NCBI RefSeq assembly: GCF_030272615.1
Contig: NC_081408.1
Location: 407,928,889 to 407,992,888 of the forward strand
Source: Cryptomeria japonica
Taxonomy: Eukaryota > Streptophyta > Pinopsida > Cupressales > Cupressaceae
Direction of reading: 5' to 3'
Length of the DNA: 64,000 nt
This document shows, piece after piece, positions 21,331 through 43,865 of this stretch (the stretch's first letter is position 1; each line of letters starts with the position of its first letter). The notes beneath the pieces were generated by a model, which saw nothing but the letters and a program-made list of their open reading frames with translations, did not search any database and had not been told where the DNA came from. A program made the position numbers and the translations under genes.

Positions 21331-22209
21331 AATCCTTATGTAAAACAAAACTTTAAAGCAAATTTGGACTTGATCTACATGTGTTTGAAACAAACTACTA
21401 TCGACCGCTTTACAAGTGCAAAATACAAACTACTATCAACTGCTTTACAAGTGCAAGATAGGGCAACCATTCATTGATCATCTTTCTTATGGTCATTTTA
21501 TCTTATGAGTTTCATTATGTTATTTTGCCCATTTAGGATAAACCAACTTTTGATGTACCTCCATAGTTACATCTTATGTATTTGCACTTACACACTTATT
21601 TATCTCTTCAATTATTATTAATCGCCACACAATTTATTTAGCCTCCAAGGGCCATCTAACCTCATCACCTATTCAATTATACATCATTTATGATTCATTC
21701 CCGTTACACTCTTTATGTTATGTCTTGCCACAACACTTTGACCATGTGGGGGGGCAATTATTTCAAAATGTGCTCTTATAGTCACATTTACACCATTGCA
21801 CTCACACACCTTTACCATGTTATAAGAGCCAACCTACCACACTGAGCCACATCATGCATTAGGTCTTCCCTAGTACATTATGTACTAACCAAATTCGAAG
21901 AGTTGCATCAAGGACACCATAATGGTGAAAACCAAAATCGCACACTATCAAATATATATATTTAGCAAAAAATAAGAGAGACTACATTGATATGTTCGTG
22001 ACTTCTCTACCCCCTCGAGGCTGAAATATTGCCTCATTTTATACATGTAAACAAACTGATTTAAGCCTGATCGGAATCCCATTATTTAGCAAACAGTTCA
22101 ACTTCCTATTGTGTTATTGAAACAAAATGATTTGGAAGTTGTAAATAAGTTACAACCTCACCAAATGAAACTAAAAAACAAAAACATACGATGCACCTGC
22201 ATCAAACTC
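21331..22209. other. No gene recognised
   Basis: About 0.9 kb of A/T-rich DNA without a credible ORF. A G run at 21750-21756 (GTGGGGGGGCAATTATTTC) has the look of the polypurine tract that precedes a plus-strand Tat 3' LTR, which would fit the relic on its left, but no LTR partner is visible to test it. Confidence 0.4.
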
Positions 22210-22830
22210 CCAAGGGACAAAAACTTGTTCATGGACTCTTGTCCATGAGGTTCTCAACACTGACACCATACTTGAATAGATCAGATGTTGTCATCCATGT
22301 GGAATCTTCAAATGGGTGGCCCTTCCATTTGACCAAGTATTGCAGATGTTCTTTGCCTCTTGTTTTCATGACAACTTTCATGTCCAAGATTAGCTCAGGT
22401 TGCTTTGGTGTTTCTTTGGGCAACTGTTGCTCCCATTCGATGACCTATTCTTCACTTGTTTTAGGGACCTGAATTGTTTGCCCCTCACTCTTATAAGGGT
22501 ATAGATCTGCAACATTGAAAATAGGAGAAATCCCAATGCCTGGTGGAGGTTCTATCTCATATGCATTGCTAGAGGACCTTTGTAGAACCCTACAAGGACC
22601 AATTTCCTTTGCTTTCAACTTGTTGTATTCCCCTTTTGGAAACCTTTCTTTTCTGAGATGAGCTAGAACCATATCTCCAACATTAAAATTGATTTCTTTC
22701 CTTTTTTTATCAGCTCTTTTCTTGTACTTGATAGTGCTTTCCTCTAGATTTATTTTCACCTAGTCATGCAAATCTTGCATTGCACTAGCAAAATCTTCAC
22801 CATCAGCACTTCTTGTCACCATCACATATC
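22210..22830 (-). pseudogene. Chromovirus 3' fragment: integrase C-terminus and chromodomain
   Basis: The frame 22759-22445 (KYKKRADKKRKEINFNVGDMVLAHLRKERFPKG, GPCRVLQRSSSNAYEIEPP, PIFNVADLYPY) is the integrase C-terminal domain of a Ty3/gypsy chromovirus. After a stop, frame 22423-22229 has a chromodomain: LQYLVKWKGHPFEDSTWM. Chromodomains direct integration to marked chromatin. The upstream polyprotein is absent from about 22830, so this is a truncated remnant. It differs from the chromovirus at 35890-50133, so it belongs to another family. Confidence 0.88.
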
Positions 22831-24779
22831 CTTGCCAACTCTACTAATTACATGTTATTCCATGCATTGAGATCTATATTACAACTATAGTCTTATCATA
22901 TCACCTAACCAATTTATGCTCTTTACCTTAAATATCACACTACGGGCACATGTCAGCCTTGTGCCTCATACACTAACACCAATGTTCTTGACCATTACGA
23001 ATGACATCACCATTCTTCATTTGCCTATATCAAAGGCAAAGTTATACACCTTCACAATCCCTCCCAACCCATGTACTTACCATGCCTATCTTTCAAGATG
23101 CTTTACTTGTTTGTTTACAATGCAATCATTATAGTTGCTTAGCTCACTTTTTTTTCATATACTATTTTTCCACGACCAATTTTCTTGCATTTGATTGATG
23201 CAACCAATTGCAAGGCATATTTTGCTACTAACACTCCCATGTTGAGATTGCTGACCATGACAATTGCATCTACCTACTTAGAAACTCATTCTCATGTCCA
23301 AGTGGAGCGTTATGTCAACACCCAATATGCCATGTCATTTTGTGGTCATTGCACAAGGCAAAGCTTTACCACTTCCAATATAAGCATTACCGCTTTCAAT
23401 CAAAGCAAAAAAAAATATTACCCTACCACTAATCTTTCATAATTAATGACAATAAATTCAACTTGCAATTATCTTCAATTTATACTTGTGATACAAGCTG
23501 CTGCTCCTGGCTCATTTTTTCTCAACTTGTAGGTACCTGTGGAGCACAATTGCTGTAAGATGTACTTATGACATGAGATATAATGAGGTCCATTACTTTA
23601 TATGGATCTTGGCAACTTTTAGTTTACATGGATGTTTGATTTCCATGCACATTTGAGTGCCAATACTTGGAAGTGCATATAATAATTCTAAAATTTGCAT
23701 GCAACTCAAAGTGGTGTCAACATGTAAAGATAAATTTGTATACAATACCCATTCCACTTCCCATTTATTTTGTTGCTCATTTTCGGAGAATGGCTTAATA
23801 CAATTAGAGATGTAATGGTATGCTCATCTTTATTTGCACATTCTCCCTTATCCATACCTGCATATATTTCCACATATCTGACATTTTATTAGGCCCCTTA
23901 TTTCCCCCCATATCTAGGCATTTGTTCTTTGCACGATATTACCATTTCCATGTCTCATGTAATCACACCAACAAATATAACCCCAAAATTTTCAATTTTC
24001 AATTTTCAAAAATTCAAATTTGGACCACTCACCTTTTCTCAACTTGAATCAACTTGGTACACATTTCATTGTTATGGACTTGATTTTCAAGGGCATTCAA
24101 CTTGGTACACATTTCATTGTTATGGACTTGATTTTCAAGGGCATTCAATTGCATTCATTTTATTTCTATGTACTTTATTTGAAAGCTTTCAATTGCATTT
24201 GTTTTTATCATTAAACATCAAAGACATCATTTGCATTTAAATAGAATCCATGGTCGATATTCTTCATTTTGGAGCACTAAAATGAATAAAGTTAGTACTA
24301 TCATTATAAAAAATCTGCATATCTGAAGATTGCGGTTCTCAAATCATTTCCACAACTCTAAAGCCAGTCTATCAAGGGGGTCGATCCACTTTGGAGAACA
24401 CAACATGTACAATCCCATGATCTCCTTGGATGTTTCTAAACACCGTCCATCCTTTAAGATTCAGCAAAGAACAAACAGAGGCAGACTGCAGAGCAGGAAT
24501 ACACATATTGCAGAATCAAATCTGTGGACCACAAAAGATTTGCACCTGTGAAAGAAACCCAGGGCCATAGACTCACCCAAAAAAGTTCACCAGTCTGTAG
24601 ACTCCGAGACAAAAGATAGAATAAATATTTCCAGTCCCAAGACAATCAGATTTCAGTGTCTTGATTAATAAATATAGGTCGATTTAGACTTACTTATATG
24701 CATCTCACTCTATTAGCTTATATCAATTTTGGGAAATTGTTGTGTTTCCTTTACAACCATCGAGTAGAAGCAATAACGA
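22831..24779. other. No gene recognised
   Basis: Low-G, C/A/T-rich plus strand with several short frames (22916-23442, 23820-24240) that lack any family motif. The only regular structure is the 48-bp tandem duplication at 24050-24145. The part 24330-24660 has a more balanced composition and could belong to an older transcribed unit, but nothing supports a gene. Confidence 0.4.
24050..24145. repeat. Perfect 48-bp tandem duplication
   Basis: Two identical adjacent units beginning CAACTTGGTACACATTTCAT (24050-24097 and 24098-24145). No difference between the units, so the duplication is recent relative to the surrounding sequence. Confidence 0.9.
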
Positions 24780-25174
24780 TCTTTAAAAGTAGATTACATT
24801 AAAACTCCTCGATAGATAAGAATAAACCTCCTAAACAAATGCATACATTGAGGCCATCACTTCAATTTTTTACCTACCTGATGCAGCATCCCAAGCCCCT
24901 CATCTTTGAAACAAAAAGAAAAAGAGAAAAAACCAAATAAGAAACAATACCATCAAATGAAATTAAACTTGCAATGCCGGAGTTCCATTAAATTCTTCCT
25001 CTCACATAAATAGAAAAAAACACCCATTTTGGGAACTCATTATCATTTTAACTAAAAAAAAACGAATGTGTATCACCTCATCATACAGCAACCTGCTGTT
25101 CAGCATTAGCCTAATTTCCCAAATGAAAATAATGCCATATCAGGTAATATATTTCAAAAAGATTTTCAATTCAA

Positions 25175-35010
<9,836 letters not shown>

Positions 35011-35144
35011 TCCATCAAAGATCAAGTTTTGTTGAATGCAAAGTCCATCAACTTTTGAAGGGATGAGGTCACGATCATGTCCCGACGACCTTGGCGAAAT
35101 GGAGACCCCTCGGTCTTTGGCTCTTAGTTGAAGAGGTTTAGCCT

Positions 35145-35520
35145 ATGGATCGTGCGCCCATATTTGATTGCTCTTCAGTTTATATATTGACAAACTTGAA
35201 GAGTGGTTGAATTTGCAAGGGGGAGATAGCATTCATTTGGAATAATTTGTGATAAAGCTTCTTTTATATGTGGATGACCTTATTTTGATTGTCGAAGCTA
35301 CTCAAGGGTTGCAAGAGCACTTATGTGCCCTCGAAAATTTATGTAGAGCAGTGAGGACATAAGTCAATATCAACATGAACAAAATCATGATTTTCTCCAA
35401 CAGGATAAAGAAAAACAAACATAAGTTTTACTTCAATGGCAAATCTCTTAAAGTTGTAACTAAATACAAATACCTTGAGAATGACTTGAACAGTAGGCTT
35501 AGTTGGTGTTAGGACTGTCA
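35145..35520 (+). pseudogene. LINE reverse transcriptase fragment
   Basis: The plus strand decodes to YIDKLEEWLNLQGG, then after a stop KLLLYVDDLILIVEATQGLQEHL with the catalytic YVDD (near 35265), VNINMNKIMIFSN and FYFNGKSLKVVTKYKYL. This order is typical of the palm and thumb of non-LTR retrotransposon reverse transcriptases. At least two stops break it, and nothing upstream or downstream in the frame continues. It lies between the cytochrome c promoter and the chromovirus block. Confidence 0.78.
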
Positions 35521-35884
35521 AAAATTGTTGTGGTTTTGTTGGAATTTTGTTCCTTTGGGCCTTTGTAGGGTTAGGGTTTCAAAAAAAATTCTAAGTCCTG
35601 GGTTATTTTGTTTTGCCCTAGGTGTTATCCTTTCCCTTTTATATTTTGGTGTTGACCAGTTGGAGCGGGTAATTTGAGTTTTAGTCATGTCTTTAAGGGT
35701 TTGAAGTTGTTTGATTATCAGCCTCGCATATTAGCAAGTTTACATTTTCACCGATTATTTTTTGTTCATGGGTTGTCGATTATTTTGCCTAAGGTTCGAA
35801 TTGTCCTAGCGTCTATGTCTTTCATGAACCCCCCCAACCCTTAAGTGCATAGTGATCACGTGCATATTTGTCTCACTTAAGGGA
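35521..35884. other. No gene recognised
   Basis: Flank between the LINE fragment and the target-site duplication of the chromovirus block. T-rich with a C run at 35831-35837. No ORF or repeat partner identified. Confidence 0.4.
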
Positions 35885-35889
35885 TGGTC
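35885..35889. repeat. Target-site duplication TGGTC, left copy
   Basis: TGGTC directly before LTR 1. The same five bases follow LTR 3 at 50134-50138. The middle LTR lacks such flanks. Confidence 0.85.
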
Positions 35890-37525
35890 TGATAGGGTTA
35901 ACCTGGTTTGCTAACACTTCACCTAGTTGGTGTGCTCAATTCCACCAACCTCACCAGGTCTAGCTATGCTTCAAGACCTCCAAGTCCTTCTCAATCTCTA
36001 CTAGGACTCTCTCTTTGCCAATCTTAAGGTGTTTGCAACAAGTGTTTTGACTAGGAACTCTACCAATTCAATATGCTTCTCATATACTCAATCTTGCAAC
36101 CTTGACAACAACTTGTCAACTTCTCACTTTTCACCCCCATACTGTTATGAGACATTGCAGAGGTGTGGAGGTGGTATTTACCATGAAATGAGGTCAACTA
36201 GGTCCATTTGAGGTTTTGCAATCTTCAATTCCCTTACCGATTTCATAAAATTGCTTAGAAATAGGGCTACAAGAATGAGCCCCAATTAGGCCTCCTAAAT
36301 CCAGTTTTTTAGGGATTTTTGGTCTTACGATCCAAATGACCCTGCAAAGAATTTTATTTTTCTTCAATCACTCACTGAACCCCAAGAGATTTAGTTGGTT
36401 TTAGACCCCCAAGTGTCCGTACAATGCCCTAACCCAAAATTGAGGTTTTGCTAGGGTTTCAATGGCTTCTAGGACTGTGACTGTCCAACTTTGTGAAAAG
36501 GGCATCAAATGGACTTGTCAAGGCTCCTCCTTACAACTGCAACTCTATATGGAGCTCATGAACAATTCCAAATAATTAGGCTAAGGTTTTGATTTCACCC
36601 CTGCATTCTTTTGTCATTTCTCCACCTTGTCTTCCTAGTCGGGTTGCAAAAGGACTCGCCTAGAACAAGGTGGCAACAATGGTAAACTTCACTTATTGAA
36701 CTCATCCTTGCATATTTACAATTTACATAGGGTTTCCTTCCATTTCCCAACAGACCGTGATGGTAGCACGGAGGGATTTTATGGGGCAACCATTTTTCAC
36801 TGTTAAGCTATTTACAAGCCAAAACTGGTTGTTTGAAAACAAAACAGTAAAAGAAGTAATAACATCTATTTACAAAGCATGAAATGGATTAAATGGCACT
36901 AGAACACACCAAATAACAACTATCCAAGGTTGTATCAATTGATTCAATCCATTTGTATTCACTTTTTATGCAAAATAATACAAAAACGGTGATAACAGTC
37001 CGAAAATGAGTGGTTTCAAATTTTCATTCACAAAAATCAATGCTTCCAACCTCGGTATCCATGCAAGAGAAGGTTTAAATATACTTCCCCATGTGTGGAG
37101 CAATCTTAGGTCAATTTTTTAACCCTAACTCCACCGCTAAGCTCTTTTAGGACCAAAGTTGTCATGACAACTTTTAAATTTTTCCACATTTTGCCTTTCC
37201 CACTTAGGCAACCTATAACAAGTCATTATTCATGTATTTTTCAACATTACTAAGACTATTCTAAACCTCTCTAATGCTCTCAACAAGTTATGCCTCTTTT
37301 GACCATCAAGAAGGCAATTTAACTACTCAACCTAACACCTACTCACAAAGTGCAAAGATAGAAAGAAAACTAACTCAACTAGGCCTACACTTGACTCAAA
37401 CTAAATATTACATACCCACTCTAGACCCTCCTGGAGTCCTTATTAGAAATCTGACTTGGCTAAGGTCAGTACAAGCCAAAATTGAAGAAGGACTATTAGC
37501 CTAAGTCCTAGGTGCTCCTACACCA
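35890..37525 (-). repeat. Chromovirus LTR 1 (left outer; 3' LTR of unit A)
   Basis: 1636 bp. On the plus strand it runs TGATAGGGTTAACC ... GGTGCTCCTACACCA. It matches LTR 2 and LTR 3 throughout by eye with scattered substitutions. The small frame 36789-36595 recurs in LTR 2 but is ordinary LTR sequence. Confidence 0.93.
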
Positions 37526-37541
37526 TTCTCCCAAGCAAAAG
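37526..37541 (-). other. Polypurine tract of unit A
   Basis: The minus strand reads CTTTTGCTTGGGAGAA directly before the TG of LTR 1; unit B has the same at 43819-43833. Confidence 0.65.
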
Positions 37542-37545
37542 AAAA

Positions 37546-37760
37546 TTAAGTCACCTCTTTTGGGATCAGATTCTGATCAATGCCTAACTTCTTGAACTCT
37601 GTCTTAGGTACCCATGTAGCCTCTGCATCATCCATGCCATGCCACTTAACTAGGTGCTCCCAATAAGTTTGATATCTTGTCTTTTTAGCGATCCTTGAAC
37701 TTATTATCTTCTCAGCCCTTGGACTTGGTTTTGCTGGCATTTGAAGGTTATTTGCATCAT
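37546..37760 (-). pseudogene. Chromodomain of unit A
   Basis: C-terminal end of the polyprotein: RIAKKTRYQTYWEHLVKWHGMDDAEATWVPKTEFKKL. The aromatic and WHGMDDAEATW pattern is that of the chromovirus chromodomain, which guides insertion toward particular chromatin. It is cut from the integrase by a stop near 37770 (Gln codon to TAG or TAA type) that unit B lacks. Confidence 0.88.
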
Positions 37761-37769
37761 CTATTATCT

Positions 37770-38910
37770 ATGTTTGACTGTGATCTAAATCTAGAATTGG
37801 CCCTTTGTAAGCCACTAAATCTACTACATTGAAAACTGGTGACAGTCCTATTTCACTTGGTAGGTCCACCTTGTATGCATTTTCTCCATACTTGGCCACG
37901 ATGGCACATGGACCCAATCTTCTCATATGCAATTTATTAGGTACCCCCTACTGCAACCTTGCTTTGTTAAGGTGTACCATGACAAGATCTCTTACTTGGA
38001 ATTGTACGTTATTCCTTCTCTCATCAAACTTTTGCTTGATCTTACTTGTGTTCTCCATCAATGCTTGCTTGACTGATTCATGTACCTCTTTCATTGACTG
38101 AGCAAAATCTTCAGCATATCCACTCCTTGTTGTTGCATTTCCTAAGTCCCTTGACTCTAGAATACCCCTTGGGTGAAGACCATAGACCACCTCAAAAGGA
38201 CTCTTGCCTATGGTTCTATTTATAGTGTCATTGTAAGCATATTCAACTTGTGATAACACTTGATCCCATGTCTAACCATACTCCTTGGTAAGGCACCTCA
38301 ATAGGTTTCCTAAGCTCCTATTAACCACTTCGGTCTGCCCATCTGTTTGTGGATGGTAGGCTAATCCAAAGGATAGGTTGGTACCAAGTTTTTGCCAAAG
38401 TGTCTTCCAAAAATGACTCATGAATTTTGAGTCCCTTTCTGAAACAATGCTCACGGGTAAACCATGTATCCTTATCACTTCCTTGAAGAACAAATGAGCT
38501 ATATGACATGCATCATGAGTGGTCTTGCAAGGTACAAAGTGGGCCATCTTACTAAACCTTTCTACTATGACATAAATGTTGTCAAATCCCTACTTTGTCC
38601 TTGGCAAACCCACTACAAAGTCCATAGTAATGCACTCCCAATGTCTATTTGGTATGGGAAGAGGTTGGTATAAACCGACTTTTGAAGATGTGCCCTTGGC
38701 CTTTTGACAAGCAATACAAGTTTCCACATACTTCCTAACATCTTGATTCATCCTAGGACAATAGTAATACCTTTGGACTAACTCTTGAGTTTTGTTGACT
38801 CCAAAGTGACCACTAAGACTGCCATTATGCTTCTCTTCTATGAGATTTTCTCTTAATGAACCTCTAGGCACACAAAGTTGCCCTCCTTTAAACAACAACC
38901 CATCTTGCAA
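37770..38910 (-). pseudogene. Integrase of unit A
   Basis: The zinc finger (HFGVNKTQELVQRYYYCPRM, CIACQKAKG; 38910-38590) is followed by the core with MDFVVGLPRTK (first Asp), [13 protein letters not shown] (second Asp) and [14 protein letters not shown] (Glu), then the C-terminal QVRDLVMVHLNKARLQ. In-frame TAG at 38590-38592 occurs at the same codon as in unit B. A private TAG follows EYG at 38272. The Cys/His finger and the DDE residues are otherwise present. Confidence 0.9.
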
Positions 38911-38917
38911 GGTATAA

Positions 38918-40600
38918 TCAAAAAATTAATATGGAGAAGTCTTCATCATCCAAGTATAGGTCTCTAAAACTGCCAACACCTATGCTTCTTAACTGAATTT
39001 CTTGGACTGTCAAGAGTCTCTTGCTCAATGCATCAACAACCCTATTTAATTGACCTTTTTTGTGCTTTATTGTAAATGTGTAGGCTTGCATATATTCTAC
39101 CCACTTCATGTGCTTGTGAATAAGCTTGTCTTGTGAGTTTAGGAATCTCAAAGATTGATTGTCCATGTAGACTACAAATTCCTTAGGAAGGAGATAGTGT
39201 CTCCACTTCCTCAAAGCCTGCACTAATGCATATAACTCCAAGTCATATGAGGAGTATTTACTCTTAGCATCACTTAGCTTCTCACTATGAAAAGCTACTG
39301 GTCTTTCTTCATGACTTAGGACAGCACCTACTGCAACATTGTTTGCATCACATTCCACTGTGAAGAGTTTCTCAAAACTAGGCAACACCAAAACCGGTTG
39401 AGTGGCTATCCTTTCCTTCAAGGTTTCAAAACCTCTATTTTCTTGTTCATTCCACTGAAACTTTTCCATCATTCCACCTCTAATAGTGTCCCACATTGGT
39501 GCACATATAGCACTGAATTGCCTAATGAATTTCCTGTAATATTGAGCTAGACCATGGAAGCTTCTCACTTGTGTTGATGACTTAGGAGTAGGCCAATTTA
39601 CTATGGCTTCAACCTTGCTAGGATCCATCTTGATATTTCCATGTGACAACACAAACCCAAGGTAAATCAACTCTTGCTTTATAAATTCACACTTGTCCAA
39701 GTTCATGGTTAGCTTCTCTTCATACAATCTTTTTAGTACAATTTGCAAATGCTTAACACGATCTACCTTATCCTTACTGAAAATGAGAATATCATCTAAA
39801 TATACCACCACAAACTTACCTATGAAGTCCTTCATCACCTCATTCATGAGCCTCATGAAGGTGCTTGGAGCATTTGATAAGCCAAATGGCATTACAAGCC
39901 ATTCATAAAGGCCCTCTGTTGTCTTGAATGTTATTTTCCATTGATCACCCTCCTTAATCCTAATTTGGCGGTATCCACTTTTAAGGTCAATCTTGGTAAA
40001 GTAGTTGGCTTCCCCTAAGCAATCCATTAGGTCCTCTATTATAGGAATTGGAAACCTATATCTAATGGTGATTGTATTTATAGCCCTAGAGTTAGTGCAC
40101 AATCTACAAGTACCACCTTTCTTTGGGGCTGAGACAGTAGGTACAACACATGGGCTAATGCTTTTCCTAATTAGGCCTTGGTCTAAGAGCTCTTGAATTT
40201 GTTTAGAAATTTCAACATTTTGTTGGGGAGTCATTTTGTAAGCCGCTTTGTTAGGTGAGGATGCTCCGGGTATGAAGTCAATTTGATGGCTTATGGCTCT
40301 TTTAGGAGGTAAGGTGGCTATTTGTCCATCACTCACTTTCCCTTTGAACTGTTTCAATTGGTATTGAACCTCCATTGGCAAATTTGGTTTCTCCTTCTTA
40401 TCTTCCTCTTTAGGTTTCATCACTAATGCAAACCCTATTCCTTCACCTTCCTCAAGTGTCTTAAGGAACTGTTTTTCACTCACCAAAAGGACATTAGGAC
40501 ATGTTGCTCTCTTTTCACCTTCCTCGAGGATAGATTGTATCTTGAATGTGACTCCATCTTCCTTGAATTAATATGTATTCTTGGCTCAATCATGAATAGC
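38918..40600 (-). pseudogene. Reverse transcriptase and RNase H of unit A
   Basis: The frame 40486-38918 is 522 codons without a stop. RT motifs: PNKAAYKMTPQQNVEISKQI, KIDLKSGYRQIRI, MPFGLSNAPSTFMRLMN and the intact catalytic box YLDD in VVVYLDDILIFSKD (near 39815). RNase H: TVECDANNVAVGAVLS, KYSSYDLELYALVQALRKWRHYL and MDNQSL; it ends near QLNRVVDALSKR. A TAA near 40568 separates it from the protease. A deletion of roughly 46 bp relative to unit B (near 38930) joins the tail to a wrong end. This is the best preserved enzyme of the block. Confidence 0.93.
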
Positions 40601-41060
40601 TAGTATATCAAATTGCCATGGTCTTCCTAATAGAAGATGGCATGCATCCATGGGTAGGACATCACATGGCACTTTGTTCTTATACCTCCCAATGGTGAAA
40701 TCCACCCATGCTTGCTCATTTGCTAGGACATGTTGGCCTTTGTTTAACCAAGTGACCCTTTATGGGTTGTTGTGAGGTATCCTTTGTAATTTAAGCTTAC
40801 TCACTGCCTACTCTGACACAATGTTGTCTATTGACCCTGACTCAATCATCACCTTACAAACTTTGCCCATAATCTTGCATTTGATTCTAAATAGTGATCT
40901 CCTTTGGCTAGGCAATTCCTTGACAGGTTCTTTGATCAGAGTTCTTCTTATCATTAGGTTGTTACCTACCTCTTAATCTAAAGCCACTTCTGAGGTCTTA
41001 CTGCTTGAAGATTCTTCTTGTAGGTAGTTTACCCTTCTCTCACCACTCTGTCATGAAGAT
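40601..41060 (-). pseudogene. Protease region of unit A
   Basis: The minus strand reads FRIKCKIMGKVCKVMIESGSIDNIVSE near 40870-40810. The active-site box begins with Glu (ESGS) where aspartic proteases need Asp. A stop follows (near 40810) and a shared TAA lies at 40760-40762, in the same codon as in unit B. Downstream, VDFTIGRYKNKV and MDACHLLLGRPWQFD complete the fold. Confidence 0.8.
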
Positions 41061-42142
41061 ATCTTCTCTGGACATCAATATGTTGGATGACCAAGTTGAT
41101 TGCAATGGTAAAATTTCATTGTTGCAAAATATGAGGAACCTCTACCTTGTCCACTAGTTCTCCCTCTAAAACCATTGTTTGACCCTCTTCCTCTATTAAA
41201 TCCTTCTTTACCAGTGCCAACTTCTTGTTGCTCAGTTAGTTTAGACTCACCTTGTGTTCTTTGCTCTGAATTTCTTCCTCCAAAGCCTCCCCTATGGCCT
41301 CTATTTTCTTTTCCTCTACCTCTACCCCTGCTACTACTTGAATCATGTTTCCTTTTCAGATTTTCGTCCACTTTAAGGGCAAGCTGATAGCTTTGATGTA
41401 CTCTCTTTGGGGTCAATAGACTGATTTCTTCTTGGATATTACATCTTAGTCCATTTAGATATCTAGCTACTTTGAGGCTTTCTTCTTCCACAACATGAGA
41501 CCTAAGACTAAGTTTGTGAAACTACTTCGTATAACCACTTACATCAAGGTCTTTTTGTCTTAGGTTTTGTCTTTTCCTATGGATCTACACCTCATAGTCA
41601 TCAGGGAGATAAGGTTCTTTGATTTTGACTAACATCCCCTTCTAAGAAGAGATGGGGATTTTACCCACTTTCTTCCCCTCATCCTGCACAAATTTCCACA
41701 ATGTGAGAGTGGCTCCCCTCATCATAGAATTGGCCACTTTGACTCTTTGAGCTTCAGTTATGCCTTCACATTCAAAATGGTTCTCCATTCCCTCTATCCA
41801 TTCTAAAACCACTTCTACTTCCATCTTACTAGTGAACAATGGCAATCCTTCTAGTGATTTACCACTCAAGGCTTTCAATGCCTTTAGGAAAGGTTCCTGT
41901 TCCAAAATAGGATCAAGTTCAGGCACTCTGTCTATTTCTGACACCTCTTCACCCTTCCCTTCTGCTCCTTCAACCTTTACGAACACTTTATCTGCCTTGG
42001 TTTCAATTACACCAAGCTTTCCTTCCAATTCTACCAATTTTTCCTTTAGGAGCCTATTCTCTTCCTCTTGATCATCCACTTTCTTTGCCAACTCTGCATT
42101 GGTAACCATGGTGTTTTCTCCTACAGATTCCACTGAGGACAT
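41061..42142 (-). pseudogene. gag of unit A
   Basis: The most likely start is the ATG 42142-42140 (MSSVESVGENTM); the open frame continues upstream to the primer-binding site without ATG. A coiled-coil segment (LAKKVDDQEEENRLLKEKLVELEGKL) precedes the capsid region (GKSLEGLPLFTSK, MENHFECEGITEAQRVKVA). Stops: TAG for Trp after PISS (near 41642), TAG after GYTK (near 41525) and TGA for Arg in the zinc knuckle CYHCNQLGHPTY (41075). The tail is Arg/Gly/Ser-rich (SSSRGRGRGKENRG). Confidence 0.9.
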
Positions 42143-42167
42143 CAACTCTCCTAGCCCAAATCTTATA

Positions 42168-42180
42168 GGCTTTGATACCA
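42168..42180 (-). other. Primer-binding site of unit A
   Basis: The minus strand reads TGGTATCAAAGCC three bases after the end of LTR 2, fitting initiator methionine tRNA priming (family consensus TGGTATCAGAGC). Confidence 0.8.
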
Positions 42181-42183
42181 ATT

Positions 42184-43818
42184 TGATAGGGTTAACCTAG
42201 TTTGCTCACACTTAACCTAGTTGGTGTGCTCAATTCCACCAACCTCACCAGGTCTAGCTATGCTTCAAGACCTCCAAGTCCTTTTCAATCTCTACTAGGA
42301 CTCTCTCTTTTCCAATCTTAAGGTGTTTTCAACAAGTGTTTTGACTAGGAACTCTATCAATTCAATATGTTTCTCATATACTCGATCTTGCAACCTTGAC
42401 AACAACTTGTCAACTTCTCACTTTTCACCCCCATACTGTTATTAGACATTGCAAAGGTGTGGAGGTGGTATTTACCATCAAATGAGGTCAACTAGGTCCA
42501 TTTGAGAATTTGCAATCTTCAATTCCTTTACCGATTTCATAAAATTGCTTAGAAATAGGGCTACAAGGATGAGCCCCAATTAGGCCTCCTAAATCCGGTT
42601 TTTAGGGATTTTTGGTCTTACGGTCCAAAAAACCCTACAAAGAGCTTTATTTTTCTTCAATCACTCACTGAACCCCAAGAGATTTAGTTTTTTTTAGACC
42701 CCCAAGTATTCGTACAATTCCCTAACCCAAAAATAAGGTTTTGCTAGGGTTTCAATGGCTTCTAGGACTATGACTGTCGAACTTTGTGAAAAGGGAAACA
42801 AATAGACTTGTCAAGGCTCCTCCTTACAACTAAAACTCTGTATGGACCTCATGAACAATTCCAAATGATTAGGCTAAGGTTTTTATTTCACCCCTACATT
42901 CTTTTGTCATTTCTCCACCTTGTCTTCCTAGCCGGGTTGCAACAAGACTCGCCCAGAACAAGGTGGCAACAATGGTAAACTTCACTTCCAGAACTCCTCC
43001 CTACATATTTACAATGTACATAGGGTTTCCTTCCATTTCCCAATAGGCCATGATGGTAGCACGGAGGGATTTTATGGGGCAACCATTTTTCACTGTTAAG
43101 CTATTTACAAGCCAAAACTAGTTGTTTGAAAACAAAATAGTAAAAGCAGTCACAACATCTATTTGAAAAGCATGAAATGGATTAAATGGCACTATAACAC
43201 ACCAAAGAACAACTATCCAAGGTTGTATCAATGGATTCAATCCATTTTTATTCACTTTTTATGCAAAATAATACAAAAACAGTGATAACAGTCCGAAAAT
43301 GAGTGGTTTTAGATTGTCATTCACAAAAATCAATGCTTCCAACCTCGATATCCATGCAATAGAAGGTTTAAATAGTCTTCCCCACGTGTGGAGGCATCTT
43401 AGGTCAATTTTTAAACCCTAACTCCATCGCTAAGCTCTTTTAGGACCAAAGTTGTCATGACAACTTTTAGATTTTTCCACATTTTGCCTTTCCCACTTTA
43501 GCAACCTATTACAAGTCATTATTCATGTCTTTTTCAACATTCCTAAGACTATTCTAAACCTCTCTAATTCTCTCGACAAGTTATGCCTCTTTTGACCATC
43601 AAGAAGGCAATTTAACTACTCAACCTAACACCTACTCACAAAGTGTAAACCTATAAAGAAAACTAACTCAACCAGGCCTACACTTGACTCAAACCAAATA
43701 TTACACACACACTTTGGACCCTCCTAGAGTCCTTATTAGAAATATGACTTGGCTAAGGTTAGTACAAGCCAAAATTGAAGAAGGACTATTAGCCTAAGTC
43801 ATAGGTTCTTCTGCACCA
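42184..43818 (-). repeat. Chromovirus LTR 2 (middle, shared by both units)
   Basis: 1635 bp, TGATAGGGTTAACC ... TTCTGCACCA on the plus strand. It is the 5' LTR of unit A and the 3' LTR of unit B at the same time. Its outer neighbours are a primer-binding site on the left and a polypurine tract on the right, without a target-site duplication. Confidence 0.93.
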
Positions 43819-43865
43819 TTCTCCCAAGCAAAAGAAAGCTAAGTCACCTCTTTTGGGATCAGATT

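Noticed and set aside
21747-21760. Polypurine tract and 3' LTR of the old plus-strand Tat relic
   Set aside because: The G run has the right look and orientation, but there is no LTR pair to compare in the window.
36595-36789. Small ORF repeated in the chromovirus LTRs
   Set aside because: It recurs only because the LTRs are copies of one another (43082-42894), and its frame is disturbed in the third LTR (near 49370).
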